Notes: generated from the sequence alone by a model not told the origin. DNA of 64,000 bases from Robiginitomaculum sp. (GCA_002733805.1 NVXG01000003.1:7237-71236), one strand, 5' to 3'. Numbered from the stretch's first letter, positions 17,577 to 26,297 are shown. Program-made: numbers and translations.

Positions 17577-18127
17577 ATGCCCAACAAGAACCTAGGTGTG
17601 TTTGCCTTGTAGCGAGCATATGCTTCACCGTAAACCCTGCTCAACCAGGGTTCTTCGATGTAGGGTGCCAAAATGGCAGCTAGGATTAAAAATGAAATGG
17701 CTGGCAGAGCAAGTATCGATGCGCTAGCCAACAGCCAGCCGATTATAATCATCAAATCGCCCACATATTGGGGATTTCTCGAATATTTGTACAGACCGTC
17801 TATATGTAATGAGCCGAGAGCCCCTGATGTGGTTTTGGTTCCGATTTGGAACATCCCGGAAAAGGCCAATCCGTTTCCAATGAAGATCAAACAAAACCCA
17901 ACAACAAGTCTGGGGGTTGTGGGCCAATCAAGCGAATTCCAGTCCAGCATCCCAATCCAAAAAACCGAACCAAAAGCCAGTATAGTAATAACCCAGGCAC
18001 CGATGAGCGAGCTGGCACTTGCATTTCGCAGTGGCCAAATTCGCCATCCGGGGAATTGTGCGGAGAACAACAATATGCCCAACGGTAAAAACGCCAATAC
18101 ATACCCAATGGTCACTATTTTATTCAT
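17573..18127 (-). CDS. Isoprenylcysteine methyltransferase/PEMT-like membrane protein
   Basis: This membrane protein of about 184 residues has five hydrophobic segments and the C-terminal ICMT/PEMT signature: GLYKYSRNPQYVGDLM (~120-135) and YIEEPWLSRVYGEAYARY, which in the family bind S-adenosylmethionine. The start MNKIVTIGYV is supported by a GGAG-like site; the longer frame to 18367 would run through the promoter. Such genes often head czc operons, but the substrate is unknown. It is the first gene after the MerR-type promoter on the minus strand. Confidence 0.8.
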   Translation of the reverse strand: MNKIVTIGYVLAFLPLGILLFSAQFPGWRIWPLRNASASSLIGAWVITILAFGSVFWIGMLDWNSLDWPTTPRLVVGFCLIFIGNGLAFSGMFQIGTKTTSGALGSLHIDGLYKYSRNPQYVGDLMIIIGWLLASASILALPAISFLILAAILAPYIEEPWLSRVYGEAYARYKANTPRFLLGI

Positions 18128-18160
18128 GACACGCTCCAAATCCTTCTGTGATTGTCTCTC

Positions 18161-18191
18161 TGGGTACCCCCTATAGTTGCTATAGGTGCAA
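18161..18191 (-). promoter_or_regulatory. MerR-type promoter-operator of the czc-type operon
   Basis: On the minus strand, TTGCAC (18186-18191) is followed at once by CTATAG-CAA-CTATAG (dyad at 18171-18185) and, after a 19-bp spacer, TACCCA (18161-18166) as -10. This has the same geometry as the promoters at 7708 and 24597. It drives the methyltransferase-family gene and presumably the whole efflux operon down to 11266. Confidence 0.68.
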
Positions 18192-18203
18192 GCGGTATTT
18201 TTA

Positions 18204-18224
18204 TTTGAAAATATAGTTTTCAAA
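18204..18224. promoter_or_regulatory. 21-bp A/T inverted repeat in the divergent control region
   Basis: TTTGAAAA and TTTTCAAA flank a 5-bp centre (TATAG). The dyad lies between the czc-type promoter (-) and the Met/His-rich lipoprotein gene (+), 63 bp before the latter. It is a candidate operator for a second regulator; none is identified. Confidence 0.4.
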
Positions 18225-18286
18225 AAAGGCAAGGGTTTGTCTGTTGGCATGCGTAACAGAAGTTGAAACATTTCCGGAGAATCCCA

Positions 18287-18637
18287 ATGACTAATTTGAA
18301 ATTTCGTTCGCTCACCACATTGTTTGCAGCCAGTCTTTTTGTAGCGTCTTGCACGTCTCTTTCGCAATCACCCCCCAGTTCAGATACCTCTGCTACTGTG
18401 GCGCCAATGCAAATGACGCAAGAAAGTTGCAAGGCCATGATGATGAAAATGCACCAAAAAATGAAAGACGAAGGCATGGATATGGCTTCGATGAAACAGA
18501 AAATGAATTCTGGTGACGGCATGAGTGAGCAACAAAAGGAATGTCACAAAATGATGCATGAGAATATGCACGATAAAATGAAACATGAAATGCAAGATGG
18601 CACCGAAGCCGAATCAAAGCCAAAACATCAGCACTAG
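18287..18637 (+). CDS. Met/His-rich lipoprotein, putative periplasmic copper binder
   Basis: This protein of about 116 residues has a lipoprotein signal whose lipobox is LFVASC. The mature part is dominated by Met, His and Lys (MMMKMHQKMKDEGMDM, CHKMMHENMHDKM) and a C-terminal HQH. The ATG at 18287 has GGAG upstream; a TTG at 18263 is in frame but less likely. It lies just before the copper ATPase gene, fitting a role in binding Cu(I) outside the inner membrane. Confidence 0.75.
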   Translation: MTNLKFRSLTTLFAASLFVASCTSLSQSPPSSDTSATVAPMQMTQESCKAMMMKMHQKMKDEGMDMASMKQKMNSGDGMSEQQKECHKMMHENMHDKMKHEMQDGTEAESKPKHQH

Positions 18638-18677
18638 AACTTTTCTGGCCCCAGATTTTGATCTTGGCAGGTAATTT

Positions 18678-18708
18678 TTGCGATCTCCCTAGTATGGGAA
18701 GGCCGAAA
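18678..18708 (+). promoter_or_regulatory. CueR/HmrR-like promoter upstream of the copper ATPase
   Basis: TTGCGA (18678-18683) is followed by CTCCC...GGGAAGG and, with a 19-bp spacer, CCGAAA (18703-18708). The right half-site GGGAAGG fits the CueR/HmrR copper operator, but the left half and the -10 are poor, so this is tentative. It sits 50 bp before the ATPase ATG. Confidence 0.45.
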
Positions 18709-18758
18709 TGCTGGCTCATGATGATCCCAAAGGGGTGAAATAAAAACGGAACTATGCA

Positions 18759-20957
18759 ATGAATGATTCCACTACGGATCCAGCTTGTCATCATCATCAC
18801 GGGAAGTCTCCGGTCGTTGATGGGCCAGTGGATGAGGCCGCAATTTATACCTGCCCTATGCATCCGGAGATCGAACAAGTTGGCCCCGGGACTTGCCCGA
18901 AATGTGGCATGGCGCTGGAGCCAAAAGGAATACCGGTTGCCGATGCGGGACCGGATCCGGAGTTGGTTGATTTTAGCAGAAGGTTCTGGATCGGGTTGTT
19001 TTTTACCTTACCGGTTTTGGTGCTGGCCATGGGGCCGCTAGTTGGCTTGTCGTTAGAGAACTGGATTCCGGCACGTCCATCGCGCTGGTTGGAATTCGTT
19101 TTGGCAACGCCCGTTGTCTTGTGGTCCGGTTGGCCGTTTTTTGTGCGGGGTTGGCAGTCGGTGCTCAATCGCAGCCCCAACATGTTTACTCTGATCGCTA
19201 TGGGGACTGGTGCGGCGTTCGTATATAGTGTGATTGCCACAGTATTTCCCGGCGTGTTTCCGGAAGCTTTTCGCGGGGAAGGCGGCGAGGTTGCTGTCTA
19301 CTTTGAAGCTGCCGCCGTTATTATTGTGCTGGTGCTGCTGGGCCAGGTTTTGGAATTGCGGGCCCGTGAGCGCACCGGTGGTGCCATTCGAGCGCTAATG
19401 GATTTGGCACCTAAGACCGCGCGTATCGTTCGCAAGGACGGTTCGGAAGAAGACATCCCGCTAGAACATGTGCAAGCTGGCGATTTACTGCGGGTTCGAC
19501 CTGGCGACAAGGTGCCGGTTGATGGCGAGCTGGTCGAGGGCGCTTCGAATGTGGATGAATCTCTGCTCACGGGCGAACCTGTTCCGGCGGAAAAACAGCT
19601 GGGTGATCAAGTTACTGGCGGCACCATCAATGGAAACGGAACATTCGTGCTACGGGCTACCCGAGTTGGCTCGGAAACCATGCTGTCCCAAATCGTCGCC
19701 ATGGTTGCTGAAGCCCAGCGTTCCCGTGCGCCAATACAAAAACTGGCCGACAGTGTTTCTTCGATTTTTGTTCCGGCTGTTGTGTTGGTGGCCGCCATTG
19801 CATTTGCTTCCTGGTCGATCTGGGGACCCAATCCACCGATGGCTTACGGCCTGATCGCCGCAGTGTCGGTACTGATTATTGCTTGCCCGTGTGCTTTGGG
19901 TTTGGCCACACCGATCTCGATCATGGTGGCCACCGGTCGTGGCGCGCAAGCTGGTGTTCTGATCAAAAATGCGGAAGCGCTGGAACGCTTTGCCAAGGTC
20001 GATACGTTGGTTGTGGATAAAACCGGAACCTTGACCGAAGGCAAGCCCAGGCTGACCGAAGTCGTTGTTCTGGATAAGAAAACCGACGAAGACGAACTGC
20101 TCAGGCTGGCGGCCAGTCTCGAACAGGGCAGCGCTCACCCATTGGCTGAGGCCATCGTCGCAGCAGCAAAAACACGCAATGGTAATTTGGTAAAAGTTGA
20201 GGATTTTCAATCTCATTCGGGCAAGGGGGTAACGGGAATTGTCGCGGGGAAGAAGCTGGTGCTGGGCAATCGGAAAATGCTAGAACAGATCGGTGAGGAA
20301 CCCGGTGATGCGGCTCAACAAGCCGATGAATATCGATCAAAAGGCGCAACCGTGATGTTTCTGGCCGTGAATGGGACGTTGGCTGGGTTGTTGGTCGTTA
20401 CCGATCCCATCAAGGCGACAACGGCTGAGGCCATTCGAACGCTGCACAACGAAGGAATGACCATCATAATGGCCACCGGAGATCACCAAGGCACCGCCCA
20501 AGCGGTCGCCGATCAATTGCATATTGATCAGGTCTGGGCTGGCGTAATGCCTGAAGACAAGGCTGCATTGGTCAAACGCCTGCAATCTGAGGGGCATGCA
20601 GTGGCCATGGCGGGAGATGGGGTGAATGACAGCCCAGCATTGGCACAGGCCGATGTAGGGATCGCAATGGGAACGGGCGCGGATGTTGCGGTGGAAAGTG
20701 CGGGAATAACCCTGTTGCATGGAGATTTGCGAGGTATTATCCGTGCCCGCCGTTTGGCCCAAGCTGTTATGCGAAATATTAAACAAAACCTGTTCTTTGC
20801 ATTTGCCTATAACGCCTTGGGCGTGCCGGTGGCTGCGGGGGTATTGTATCCAGTGTTTGGACTATTATTGTCCCCAATGATTGCTGCTGCTGCCATGAGT
20901 TTTAGTTCCGTTTCGGTGATTTCAAACGCGCTGCGTCTGCGGGGGCTGAAACTGTGA
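18759..20957 (+). CDS. copA: Cu(I)-exporting P1B-type ATPase (CopA)
   Basis: This 732-residue ATPase has a HHHH stretch and a YHS-like heavy-metal binding domain ([21 protein letters not shown], ~30-55) in place of classical HMA domains. The membrane CPC is at ~375, DKTGT at ~420, and [11 protein letters not shown] near 620. The last helices carry FAYNALG and MSFSSVSV, the Asn/Tyr and Met/Ser-Ser pattern of P1B-1 copper pumps. It exports Cu(I) from the cytoplasm. The ATG lies downstream of the tentative copper promoter. Confidence 0.93.
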   Translation: MNDSTTDPACHHHHGKSPVVDGPVDEAAIYTCPMHPEIEQVGPGTCPKCGMALEPKGIPVADAGPDPELVDFSRRFWIGLFFTLPVLVLAMGPLVGLSLENWIPARPSRWLEFVLATPVVLWSGWPFFVRGWQSVLNRSPNMFTLIAMGTGAAFVYSVIATVFPGVFPEAFRGEGGEVAVYFEAAAVIIVLVLLGQVLELRARERTGGAIRALMDLAPKTARIVRKDGSEEDIPLEHVQAGDLLRVRPGDKVPVDGELVEGASNVDESLLTGEPVPAEKQLGDQVTGGTINGNGTFVLRATRVGSETMLSQIVAMVAEAQRSRAPIQKLADSVSSIFVPAVVLVAAIAFASWSIWGPNPPMAYGLIAAVSVLIIACPCALGLATPISIMVATGRGAQAGVLIKNAEALERFAKVDTLVVDKTGTLTEGKPRLTEVVVLDKKTDEDELLRLAASLEQGSAHPLAEAIVAAAKTRNGNLVKVEDFQSHSGKGVTGIVAGKKLVLGNRKMLEQIGEEPGDAAQQADEYRSKGATVMFLAVNGTLAGLLVVTDPIKATTAEAIRTLHNEGMTIIMATGDHQGTAQAVADQLHIDQVWAGVMPEDKAALVKRLQSEGHAVAMAGDGVNDSPALAQADVGIAMGTGADVAVESAGITLLHGDLRGIIRARRLAQAVMRNIKQNLFFAFAYNALGVPVAAGVLYPVFGLLLSPMIAAAAMSFSSVSVISNALRLRGLKL

Positions 20958-21098
20958 AGATTAGGGGCCTCCACACTTTTTTCCCGATCCCTGCGACGCG
21001 TTGACGCATGGCCCTTATTTGATGAGGGGTGGGCAATTCCCAACCGTATGAGCAGTAGAAGGTGAGAACGGATCTTGCCTTGGTTGTGGAGAATAAAC

Positions 21099-22439
21099 AT
21101 GAAAACAAGTCTATTTGGTTCTACCGGGTTGGCTATGTTGCTGTTTCTGGCTGCGCCGGTCTGGGCTGCTGATGAAACAGAAAGCGCAACAGCAAAAGAA
21201 ATGAATTTGGCGCTACTTGCCCGCATTGAAAAACTAGAAGCAGAGCTCGCGGCTGTGCGAGAGGCGGTCCAGCAATCGACAGCAATCGCCACTCGTGCTG
21301 AGACGAATGCTACCAAAACCGCTGCATCTGTTATCAAAGTTAAAAAGTTTGCCTCGGCGGCGGCAGACGCTTCCTACGCGGGCGCTCCCTCGGACAGCAA
21401 ATGGCATTTGGCCGGGTATGCCGATGTTGGCTTTGTCGGCAGTAATGGGCCGAATGCAGACAGCTTTGTCACGGGAAAATTCAACCCTAGTTTTCATTTT
21501 CAGTACAAAGATAAATTGATTTTTGAGAGTGAGCTCGAGTTTCTGACCACAAGTGATGGTAAAACCGAAATCGAACTTGAATATTCTCAGGTGGATCTAT
21601 TTTTGAACGACAATATGACGTTGGTAATGGGTAAATTCTTAAGCCCAATTGGACAGTTCCAAGAGCGATTGCATCCCAGTTGGATCAACCGCATCCAAGG
21701 GGCCCCAGCTGGCTTTGGTCACGATGGCATCCAACCCGCAAGTGATACCGGGTTCCAGTTGCGAGGGATCATCCCTCTGGCAAAATCAAAATGGACCTAT
21801 GCCATTGCGGTCGGGAATGGTCCTAGGACCAATTCTGAAGGTGGTGTGGCTTTTGAAGGTGTCGGTCGCGATGACAATCGAAATAAATCCGTTGGTGGGA
21901 GGGTTGGTTTTTTCCCCACACCGTATCTGGAAATTGGTGGATCCTACCTGACCACACGGGTAAACGGGTATATGGGTCCCGGCGCACCGGGTTTGATTCT
22001 GGGCGGGCCAATCGATGCACGATATGAATTATGGGGTTTTGATGCATCCCTTACCAAGGGTGCCTTGGCTGCGCGGGTTGAATATCTGAGTTCAAATCGG
22101 GACATGCTGTTTTCTTCTACCCTTGAGGATCCGGCTGGCATTCTTCTGCCTGAATTGGGAATGGAAGCGTGGTACGGGCAAGTGTCATATCGCCTGTCCA
22201 AAATTGGAGATTCTGATTTCATTCATAAGCTGGAGCCGGTTATCCGTTACGGAGAGTTTCGCATTTCGGGTCAGAATGAACTTGAAGAAGAAAATGCCCA
22301 AAACCGGTTAAATATTGGCCTCAATTACTGGCTCTCCCCGACCATCGTGACCAAGGCCGGGCTTGAATGGCGAGACTTCACAGTTGCTGGTGTGGATAGC
22401 GAGACCCTCTACCAGTTCCAAATGGCCTACGGTTTCTAA
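21099..22439 (+). CDS. Outer-membrane porin-like beta-barrel with N-terminal coiled coil
   Basis: This protein of about 446 residues has a signal peptide ending at VWA-AD, a coiled coil (~25-75, EMNLALLARIEKLEAELAAV), then amphipathic strands rich in aromatics and Gly ending at QMAYGF, a typical outer-membrane C-terminal Phe. The coiled coil followed by a barrel recalls phosphate- or anion-type porins. The start MKTSLFG is preferred to the in-frame ATG at 21075 because the signal begins there. It follows copA by 141 bp and probably provides an outer-membrane path in the metal region; the substrate is unknown. Confidence 0.75.
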   Translation: MKTSLFGSTGLAMLLFLAAPVWAADETESATAKEMNLALLARIEKLEAELAAVREAVQQSTAIATRAETNATKTAASVIKVKKFASAAADASYAGAPSDSKWHLAGYADVGFVGSNGPNADSFVTGKFNPSFHFQYKDKLIFESELEFLTTSDGKTEIELEYSQVDLFLNDNMTLVMGKFLSPIGQFQERLHPSWINRIQGAPAGFGHDGIQPASDTGFQLRGIIPLAKSKWTYAIAVGNGPRTNSEGGVAFEGVGRDDNRNKSVGGRVGFFPTPYLEIGGSYLTTRVNGYMGPGAPGLILGGPIDARYELWGFDASLTKGALAARVEYLSSNRDMLFSSTLEDPAGILLPELGMEAWYGQVSYRLSKIGDSDFIHKLEPVIRYGEFRISGQNELEEENAQNRLNIGLNYWLSPTIVTKAGLEWRDFTVAGVDSETLYQFQMAYGF

Positions 22440-22461
22440 ACTTATAACAAGGATCAATCCA

Positions 22462-22767
22462 ATGAAAATTCAAAACAAGCAATGGGCCGCTCTTTGCATT
22501 TTACTGGCTAGCGCCGCCCTCGTTTATTCGTCTTCTTCTTTGGCCGGTACAGAGCCGAAAGAGAAGAAAGTCAAGCCAAATCCAATGTTGATCGTTCAGG
22601 GTGCAAAAACTTGGAAAGAAAATTGCGGTCGTTGCCACAATTTGCGATCCCCAAAGGAACTGACAGACGAAGAGTGGGATGTTTCAGTCTCTCACATGCG
22701 CGTCCGGGCCAATTTATCGAAAGGCGACGCGGAGGCGGTTCGTGCCTTCTTGAAAGCCAGTAACTAA
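22462..22767 (+). CDS. Small exported monohaem c-type cytochrome
   Basis: This protein of about 101 residues has a signal peptide (MKIQNKQWAALCILL...SSLAG) and one haem c site CGRCH (C-x2-C-H) preceded by WKENC. The C-terminal EEWDVSVSHMRVRANL may supply the axial Met. It lies 22 bp after the porin stop with an AAGGA site. It may pass electrons in periplasmic metal oxidation together with the next cytochrome. Confidence 0.85.
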   Translation: MKIQNKQWAALCILLASAALVYSSSSLAGTEPKEKKVKPNPMLIVQGAKTWKENCGRCHNLRSPKELTDEEWDVSVSHMRVRANLSKGDAEAVRAFLKASN

Positions 22768-22793
22768 CCAGAAAAACCAAAAGGAAATTTGAT

Positions 22794-23168
22794 ATGATAT
22801 CTCAATCTAAATTGACCTTCGTCGCAATAGTCTTGGCAAGCTCGGCCAATCTTTTCTTTTTTACTCCGGCATTGGCGGATGATGTAAATGCAGCAAAGGG
22901 TAAGGCGGTCTATGAAGGGACCTGCATTTATTGCCATGGAGATAATGGGAAAGGGGAAATCCCGGGATCTCCGGATTTTAACAAAACTGATGGAGTGCTC
23001 TCCAAAACCGATGAGGAGCTCATAAGAAATATAACGGAAGGCTTTGAAAGCCCAGGCGCGGATATGCCTATGCCTGCCAAGGGCGGGAATCCTGACCTGA
23101 CCGATGAAGATATTGCCAATGTGCTGACCTTTCTCAAAACAAAATTTGTGAAAGAAAAGTCCAAATGA
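22794..23168 (+). CDS. Exported class I c-type cytochrome
   Basis: This 124-residue protein has a signal peptide (MISQSKLTFV...PALAD), haem site CIYCH in the YEGTCIYCHGDNGKG context, and DMPMP as a likely axial Met region. The fold is a typical cytochrome c with the final DEDIANVLTFLKTKF helix. It is 26 bp after the first cytochrome in the same operon. The partner oxidase or reductase is not in the window. Confidence 0.9.
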   Translation: MISQSKLTFVAIVLASSANLFFFTPALADDVNAAKGKAVYEGTCIYCHGDNGKGEIPGSPDFNKTDGVLSKTDEELIRNITEGFESPGADMPMPAKGGNPDLTDEDIANVLTFLKTKFVKEKSK

Positions 23169-23219
23169 ACAAGCTCGGTACTATACAGTTTGGCATAAGA
23201 AATGGGTGGAAATATGGTT

Positions 23220-24164
23220 ATGGCGAACCAACATAGACGGAGATCGAATCACTCTGGGCATGCCCCGCAATCAGCCAATACTCGCGCCTTGAAAATAACC
23301 GGCTGGCTGACTGGCGTTTATTTTCTGATCGAGCTTGGCATCGGGATATATACTGGTTCTATCTCGGTGTTGTCGGATGCCTTTCATACGTTTTCGGCGG
23401 TTGGTGGCGTCATTCTAGCTTTTGTCGCAGCCCAGATCGCGCGGCGCCCTGCCGATAGAACAAGAACCTTTGGCTCTAATCGAGCGGAAGTCATTGGCGC
23501 ACTACTCAATGGAGGATTCCTGTTGATAATGGCGATTTTGGTATTTGTCATGGGCACCATGCGTCTTGGGAAACCCATTGACCTGCCGACAACCCCCATG
23601 TTGTTGGCCGCTTTTGGCGGACTTATTACCGAAGTTATTTCGATTCGGTTATTATATCAGGGGCAAAAAGAGAGCATCAATCTAAGGGGTGCGTTTTGGC
23701 ATGTGCTGCAAACCTTAATCGGCAGTTTGTTGATCATCGTTTCGGCATTGGTTATTCGCTTTACCGGATTCAACGCAATTGACCCTCTACTGGGCATGGC
23801 CTTTGGAATTGTCTTGGTTCTAGCTTCCATCCAAATTATTCGCGAGGCCGTGGGAATTTTGATGGAAAATACGCCGATTGGTCTCGATCTGGATGCACTT
23901 ATTCAAAGTTTGAAAAAAATTCAGGGCGTTAAGGATATCCACCACGTTCATGCTTGGGTGTTGGTCACTGGTCGAACTCTTTTTTCGGCGCATATCCATG
24001 TAGATGAAGAACAAGATACCGACACCATTTTGCACGCAGCACGCGACATTTTACGCCAAGAGCATGATATCTACTTTGCCACCTTACAAGTAGAAACTCG
24101 GTGCCAAGACCAAAGTGAACAAACGGACATTGATTTTATTCAATTAAATTCGGGTCAAACGTAG
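23220..24164 (+). CDS. Cation diffusion facilitator (CDF) metal/proton antiporter
   Basis: This protein of about 314 residues has six TM segments. The metal site in TM2 reads SVLSDAFHTF (D-x3-H variant: D-A-F-H), and the TM5 equivalent is QTLIGSLLIIVSAL with the preceding AFWHVLQT (H-x3-Q), not the H-D of classic Zn CDFs. A cytoplasmic domain (IHHVHAW) follows. GGTGGA places the start at 23220; in-frame ATGs at 23202 and 23214 are possible. It exports a divalent metal; the altered TM5 site may shift selectivity. Confidence 0.88.
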   Translation: MANQHRRRSNHSGHAPQSANTRALKITGWLTGVYFLIELGIGIYTGSISVLSDAFHTFSAVGGVILAFVAAQIARRPADRTRTFGSNRAEVIGALLNGGFLLIMAILVFVMGTMRLGKPIDLPTTPMLLAAFGGLITEVISIRLLYQGQKESINLRGAFWHVLQTLIGSLLIIVSALVIRFTGFNAIDPLLGMAFGIVLVLASIQIIREAVGILMENTPIGLDLDALIQSLKKIQGVKDIHHVHAWVLVTGRTLFSAHIHVDEEQDTDTILHAARDILRQEHDIYFATLQVETRCQDQSEQTDIDFIQLNSGQT

Positions 24165-24175
24165 GGAGATCAATA

Positions 24176-24439
24176 ATGAGCGGATCAACATCCACTAACC
24201 GTTTAAGCATGATGCGAACTGGAATGGCATTATCGCTATTGTTTGCGACCAGCTTTTTGGCCTGTGTTGCTTGGGGTCTTGTCACACCGTGGCCGATGCA
24301 CATGCACGAGGCTTGGACACCTTTGCTGCCCGGCTTTGTCTGGTTAACCCCAGCCGGTTTTCTGATCGGCCTGATAGAGAGTTATTTGTATGGTTGGTGG
24401 ATCAGCGTGGTCTTTGTACCCATTTATAATCGTTTTTGA
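24176..24439 (+). CDS. DUF5676 family small membrane protein
   Basis: This 87-residue protein has two TM helices separated by a Met/His/Trp-rich loop (PWPMHMHEAWTPLLPGF). The second helix region GFLIGLIESYLYGWWISVVFVPIYN matches DUF5676, a family that often accompanies copper and heavy-metal genes. It lies 12 bp after the CDF gene, making it the last gene of the presumed operon. Function is unknown; the MHMH loop suggests metal contact. Confidence 0.8.
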   Translation: MSGSTSTNRLSMMRTGMALSLLFATSFLACVAWGLVTPWPMHMHEAWTPLLPGFVWLTPAGFLIGLIESYLYGWWISVVFVPIYNRF

Positions 24440-24596
24440 CTGATTAATTGTTGGCGCGGTACGAAGTTCAAAAACGGCTGAAGCTTGCCATGTATATGGC
24501 GCAGAAAGGTTGCTTGGGCGAAAGGCACAAGAAAACAGCATAGCCGTGGCGCCGGTTTCCTAGGGGTCACGATGGTGTGACATCTACAAATTTAGC

Positions 24597-24627
24597 TTGA
24601 TCCTGTAGCTACTACAGGTGTTAGGGT
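24597..24627 (+). promoter_or_regulatory. MerR-type promoter giving a probably leaderless transcript
   Basis: TTGATC (24597-24602) is followed directly by CTGTAG-CTA-CTACAG (24603-24617) and, after a 19-bp spacer, TAGGGT (24622-24627) as -10. The expected start of transcription, ~7 nt past the -10, falls on the ATG at 24634, and no RBS is present, so the first gene should be read from a leaderless mRNA. The dyad resembles PbrR/CadR operators. Confidence 0.72.
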
Positions 24628-24633
24628 TACTAG

Positions 24634-25500
24634 ATGAGATCAGTGTTGTTCATATTGTTTGCAATTATCGGCAATTCTTGGCCCGCATTGGCGGCCCCAG
24701 TTACGTTTAATACTGCCCTGCCAGTAAGCCAAGGTGAGACCATTGTTCGTGGGCAGGTCATTTATGGGGAAGCAAGTGGTGGTGGTGCCAAATTTACAAT
24801 CAAAAACCTCGCTTTGGCGACCGGTTACGGGGTAACATCCAAGCTGGCCTTGTTCGGCGTTATTCCTTTTGCCCAAAAGCGCCTGCAAACGCCAATTGCC
24901 CATCGCCAATCCACCGGGTTTGGCGATGCCCGGGTCTTCGCCCGATATACGATGATACAACGGGACGGTAGAGGAAATACATTTCGGATTGCGCCCTTTA
25001 TTGGCGCTAAACTTCCCTTAGGTGCAAGCAATAGAAAGGATCAGCTGGGGCGTTTGCCCCAAGCGGTGCAACCCGGATCCGGAACCGTGGATGGGTTTGG
25101 CGGTGTGATCATGACTTTGGCCAACACAAAATGGCAAAATGATACCCAGATCAGTTTTCAGACGAATGGAAGCGCGAACGGATTTCAGGCAGGACGCAGT
25201 TTTCGGGCTGATACATCGCTTCAGGTGCGCCTGCACGATCAAGCACTAACTTCAAAAAAAGCAGCGTATTTGTATGCTGTGCTGGAAGCCGGCATCGAGC
25301 TGCGCGCTCGAGACCGACTAAACGGATCAGAAATAGCCATCAGTGGCGCAGATCAGATCAACCTAGCTCCGGCATTACAGTTGGCGACCTTACGCTGGAT
25401 TGCTGAAATATCCTTTTTGTTGCCTGTTTGGCAAAATACCAATGGTGCGGCGATTTCGTCGGATTTTCAAACCCGCATTGGATTGCGGATCAATTACTAG
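24634..25500 (+). CDS. Outer-membrane beta-barrel protein of the MerTP-like operon
   Basis: This 288-residue protein has a signal peptide (MRSVLFILFAIIGNSWPALAA) and short amphipathic strands (LALATGYGVTSKLALFGVIPF, FGDARVFARYTMI), ending in RIGLRINY. This is typical of the transporter-like/MetA-pathway outer-membrane barrel group. The ATG is fixed by the signal peptide and coincides with the predicted transcription start. It shares a MerR-type promoter with the MerP- and MerT-like genes, so it may be the outer-membrane route for their metal. Confidence 0.75.
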   Translation: MRSVLFILFAIIGNSWPALAAPVTFNTALPVSQGETIVRGQVIYGEASGGGAKFTIKNLALATGYGVTSKLALFGVIPFAQKRLQTPIAHRQSTGFGDARVFARYTMIQRDGRGNTFRIAPFIGAKLPLGASNRKDQLGRLPQAVQPGSGTVDGFGGVIMTLANTKWQNDTQISFQTNGSANGFQAGRSFRADTSLQVRLHDQALTSKKAAYLYAVLEAGIELRARDRLNGSEIAISGADQINLAPALQLATLRWIAEISFLLPVWQNTNGAAISSDFQTRIGLRINY

Positions 25501-25509
25501 GAGACGAAA

Positions 25510-25818
25510 ATGAAAAGCAAACTCATTGTGGCTGGCCTGCTGTTCGCAAGCCTGTCGGTCCCAGCGTTGGGCGAGGATCAACAGACTAAAATCAGGGTAG
25601 ACGGGATGACCTGTCCGTTTTGCGCGGCAACCACTGAAAAGGCACTTTCGGAGGTGTCTGGTGTAAAATCCGTCCACACAGACCTAGAAAAAGGCGTGAT
25701 CACCGTTTGCGCGACAAAAGAATCAAAATTGGATGAAGTCTCGTTAAAAGAGATGCTACTCAAAAAGGGCTTCACCTATGTCAGCAAGGAAATATCCAAT
25801 ACCTGCAAGGCCACATGA
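25510..25818 (+). CDS. Periplasmic MerP-like heavy-metal-associated protein
   Basis: This 102-residue protein has a signal peptide (to VPALG-ED) and a single HMA domain with DGMTCPFCAATTEKAL; the C-x2-C pair binds a soft metal. An additional Cys pattern (TVCATK, NTCKAT) is unusual for MerP. It ends by overlapping the MerT-like start by 4 bp. Role: binds metal in the periplasm and hands it to the membrane partner. Confidence 0.87.
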   Translation: MKSKLIVAGLLFASLSVPALGEDQQTKIRVDGMTCPFCAATTEKALSEVSGVKSVHTDLEKGVITVCATKESKLDEVSLKEMLLKKGFTYVSKEISNTCKAT

Positions 25819-26216
25819 ACAACCCATCGTCCACGCATGAGGCACCACGTCGGAGCTGGGGTTGGTTGATCCTGTTCACGTCCTCAACAACGTTGATTTG
25901 TTGCGCGTTACCGATACTATTGGTTAGTCTGGGCGCCGGGGCCTTGTCGGCGGCCATGTTCGCCAAACTGCCTTTTTTGGGTGTTCTTGCACACCATAAA
26001 ATCTGGATGTTTCTGGGTAGTGGGCTGCTGCTCGTTTTGGCAGGGTGGTCAGTGTACCGACCAGGAAGATCCTGTCCCACAGACCCGATCCTGGCAAAGC
26101 AATGCCAAAAGGTAGATCGTTGGAATCGACGATTTTTGATCCTTTCCGGAATCGTTTGGGGGATTGGGTTTTCTGCCGCCTACATGGCCGCTCCGCTCTA
26201 TCGATGGCTGTCGTGA
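25815..26216 (+). CDS. MerT-like inner-membrane metal transporter
   Basis: This 133-residue protein has three hydrophobic helices. TM1 carries the vicinal Cys pair LICCALPILLVSLGAG, as in MerT, and a second Cys pair region (RSCPTDPILAKQCQKV) lies in the loop after TM2. The ATGA overlap with the MerP-like gene indicates a functional pair. No merA or merR is nearby, so mercury detoxification is not proven; the promoter dyad looks more Pb/Cd-like. It may import or shuttle a soft metal. Confidence 0.8.
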   Translation: MNNPSSTHEAPRRSWGWLILFTSSTTLICCALPILLVSLGAGALSAAMFAKLPFLGVLAHHKIWMFLGSGLLLVLAGWSVYRPGRSCPTDPILAKQCQKVDRWNRRFLILSGIVWGIGFSAAYMAAPLYRWLS

Positions 26217-26297
26217 AATTTGCTCCTGAATGGTGAGGGATCACCGTTTTCTGCCCGTATCACTCGAAAGTACGAAGGTAGGTTTTGAGAGGGGCAA

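Noticed and set aside
19650-20216. 188-codon minus frame opposite copA
   Set aside because: Antisense to conserved ATPase motifs, no RBS.
24634-26216. Complete mercury-resistance (mer) operon
   Set aside because: MerT- and MerP-like proteins are present but there is no merA, merR or merB, and the operator looks Pb/Cd-like.
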